Shown here: positions 62,709 to 64,000 of the stretch, one piece after another
How positions within the stretch are numbered: position 1 is the stretch's first letter
How the letters are laid out: every line of letters starts with the position of its first letter
NCBI GenBank assembly: GCA_965263375.1
Contig: OZ253669.1
Span: 2,046,001-2,110,000, forward strand
Direction of reading: 5' to 3'
Origin: JAJFFW01 sp965263375
GTDB taxonomy: Bacteria > Pseudomonadota > Alphaproteobacteria > Caulobacterales > Parvularculaceae
Length of the DNA: 64,000 nucleotides
Notes under the pieces: model-generated
The model's database searches: none
Seen by the model: only the letters and a program-made list of their open reading frames with translations
Told to the model about the DNA's origin: nothing
Translations under genes and position numbers: made by a program

Positions 62709-63920
62709 ATGGCGGCCGTAACTTATCCTCTTCGCGCTATAGGGCGCAGTTTTGCACGCGTGCTGGCGGATCTACGCCGCGAAGCGCCGCATTTTGGCGG
62801 AAACGCGGCAGCATTGATGATTTTCATCTTCGCTCTCTTCACCGCGGAGCTCTATCTCGCTACGTCGAATGCGCTGTTTTCCATGCCGAACCACTATTCG
62901 ATGGAATCGGCTGGCGACCTGCCAGCCTTCTATCGTGCAGGAGAATTAGCACGCGCCGGCGCAGCGCCAGACGCATATGACCCAACCACTTTCCAAAAAA
63001 CACTGCGGGAAGATAAGGGACTTTTGTGGCTTAACCCGCCACATATGTTGTTATTGGTTGCGCCATTAAGCGCCCTTGCCTATTCGACAGTGAAAATTGG
63101 GCTCATCGTTTTAATGGCGGCAAGCTTATTTGGGATTGGCGCCATCGCATCGCCTCGTCCCGCCGCCCCCATCATTACGCTGCTATCGCCGGGCGCATTT
63201 ATTTCTTTTGTCGCACTTCAAATTGGCGGCTTTATCGCACTTGGTCTGAGTTACGCCCTAAAAAAAGCCGAGCACAGACCAATGACCAGCGGTTTATTGC
63301 TCGCCCTCCTAACGGTAAAGCCGCAGTATGGATTAATGGCGCCTGTCTTCCTGGCGGCGATCGGCGCATGGCGTACGATCATGATAGCCGCAATGGCAAC
63401 AATATTCCTGGCCCTTGCCTCTCTTTTAATCTTTGGCATTGATGTTTGGCTCGCCTTTATTGTCGCCATGACCGAGGTACACGCCGCCCATGCCAGCACT
63501 TTGCACAGGGATATGATCAATCTTCCCCAATCAATAGGAAAGCTTGGCGGCGGCGATACGATACGCTTGCTAGGACAATTAACAGCCATCGGCATCGGCG
63601 GCGGTATTGTCTGGCACGCTGCAAAAAAATGGCGGCGCGAGGCCGCAATTGGCATGACTTTGTTACTATCCGCCTACGTATCGCCTTCGCTTTGGGTTTA
63701 TGACTGGCCGCTTGTATGTGCAGGCCTGTTTTTTTTAATGCGCACGGCCCCAGCTTGGCCGATCCGTCTTCAGATTGCAGCAGGTCTTTTATGGATTGCG
63801 CCGCTGATAACGTTTGCTTTGGGAACAATGCACAGCGGTGTTTACGTAACGGCAATATATTCGATTACGTTGGGGTTATTCTGGCTATTGCTAGAAAAAA
63901 ACCGCATCAATGCTCAGTAA
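62709..63920 (+). CDS. GT87-like (DUF2029) membrane glycosyltransferase
   Basis: A 403-residue multi-pass membrane protein. Family features: an N-terminal helix, then DLPAFYRAGELARAG and a tyrosine/aspartate region on the first periplasmic loop (AYDPTTFQK, then LWLNPPHMLLLVAPL), and later SGLLLALLTVKPQYGLMAP. This matches DUF2029/GT87 proteins, which transfer sugars from polyprenyl phosphate. The start is ATG 62709 or a TTG at 62691. It is divergent from the DUF393-linked membrane gene. The target glycan is unknown. Confidence 0.8.
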   Translation: MAAVTYPLRAIGRSFARVLADLRREAPHFGGNAAALMIFIFALFTAELYLATSNALFSMPNHYSMESAGDLPAFYRAGELARAGAAPDAYDPTTFQKTLREDKGLLWLNPPHMLLLVAPLSALAYSTVKIGLIVLMAASLFGIGAIASPRPAAPIITLLSPGAFISFVALQIGGFIALGLSYALKKAEHRPMTSGLLLALLTVKPQYGLMAPVFLAAIGAWRTIMIAAMATIFLALASLLIFGIDVWLAFIVAMTEVHAAHASTLHRDMINLPQSIGKLGGGDTIRLLGQLTAIGIGGGIVWHAAKKWRREAAIGMTLLLSAYVSPSLWVYDWPLVCAGLFFLMRTAPAWPIRLQIAAGLLWIAPLITFALGTMHSGVYVTAIYSITLGLFWLLLEKNRINAQ

Positions 63921-63930
63921 TTAAAATACT

Positions 63931-63962
63931 GAAATCACAGCTGGTAACGGCGTTGTGATTTC
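63931..63962. terminator. Hairpin after the GT87-like gene
   Basis: A nine-base perfect stem (GAAATCACA with TGTGATTTC) with a 14-base loop, ten bases after the stop. A T-rich tract lies on the minus-strand side, so it may serve a gene beyond the right edge. Confidence 0.5.
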
Positions 63963-64000
63963 AAATCGTGCCCCCAAACGCTACTTCCACACCTTAAGGT

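Overview
This 64 kb window looks like ordinary chromosome from an alphaproteobacterium of moderate GC content. The supporting evidence is gene order: lgt-midA-pgeF, surA-pdxA-rsmA, bolA/J-domain/cobS, anmK/tyrS, rne/amidase/mrcA/prfB, an M23 peptidase-bactofilin pair, and nadD...rsfS-rlmH-envC-ctpA. A phasin, a CC0125-type lipoprotein, a SURF1 protein and one CtrA-like box agree with this and lean towards the Caulobacterales/Hyphomonadaceae/Parvularculales side, but the genus cannot be fixed from the sequence alone. No rRNA, tRNA, CRISPR array, insertion sequence or prophage was seen.

Layout. 1-1297: end of a membrane-protein gene carrying a hexanucleotide tract that breaks its frame. 1337-3344 (minus): proC, a YbjN-family gene and ubiK. 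3517-8916 (plus): lgt-midA-pgeF, prs, a DUF1993 gene and SURF1. 9129-10904: a VOC pseudogene, a phasin and a TetR regulator. 11197-14622: surA-pdxA-rsmA, for outer-membrane protein folding, vitamin B6 synthesis and rRNA methylation. 14850-20114: lipoprotein, bolA, J-domain protein, cobS, then an ATP-grasp/alpha-E pair. 20128-23232: an unrecognised two-gene envelope unit (a cysteine-rich lipoprotein and a large membrane protein with peptidoglycan-binding and Sel1 motifs). 23494-30432: metabolic genes (nitronate monooxygenase, pyruvate kinase, dienelactone hydrolase, homocysteine methyltransferase, anmK, tyrS).

30456-43669 is dominated by envelope biogenesis: a giant AsmA-like protein, bcp, a DUF455 protein, the M23/bactofilin morphogenesis pair, prfB with an intact programmed +1 frameshift site, PBP1A and an AMIN-amidase. 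44482-47778 is RNase E, with a long acidic insertion, preceded by a GC-rich leader rich in hairpins and followed by a stem-loop and a 23-bp tandem repeat. 48073-51748 holds a BepA-like M48 protease, a DsbA-like lipoprotein and TolC. 52094-60426 is a plus-strand run from nadD to an RluA-family gene, with egtD inserted between nadD and rsfS. The right end holds a DUF393 thiol oxidoreductase coupled to a multi-pass membrane protein, and a GT87-like membrane protein.

Taken together, much of the window serves construction and remodelling of the cell envelope: lipoprotein maturation (lgt), peptidoglycan synthesis, editing, cleavage and recycling (mrcA, pgeF, amidase, envC, M23, ctpA, anmK), outer-membrane protein folding (surA, M48) and efflux (tolC). 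Translation and RNA-decay functions (prfB, rsmA, rlmH, rsfS, tyrS, rne, rppH) make up most of the rest. The least explained elements are the hexanucleotide-tract gene at the left edge, the two-gene unit at 20128-23232, the RNase E leader and downstream repeat, and the DUF393/membrane-protein/GT87 cluster at the right edge.
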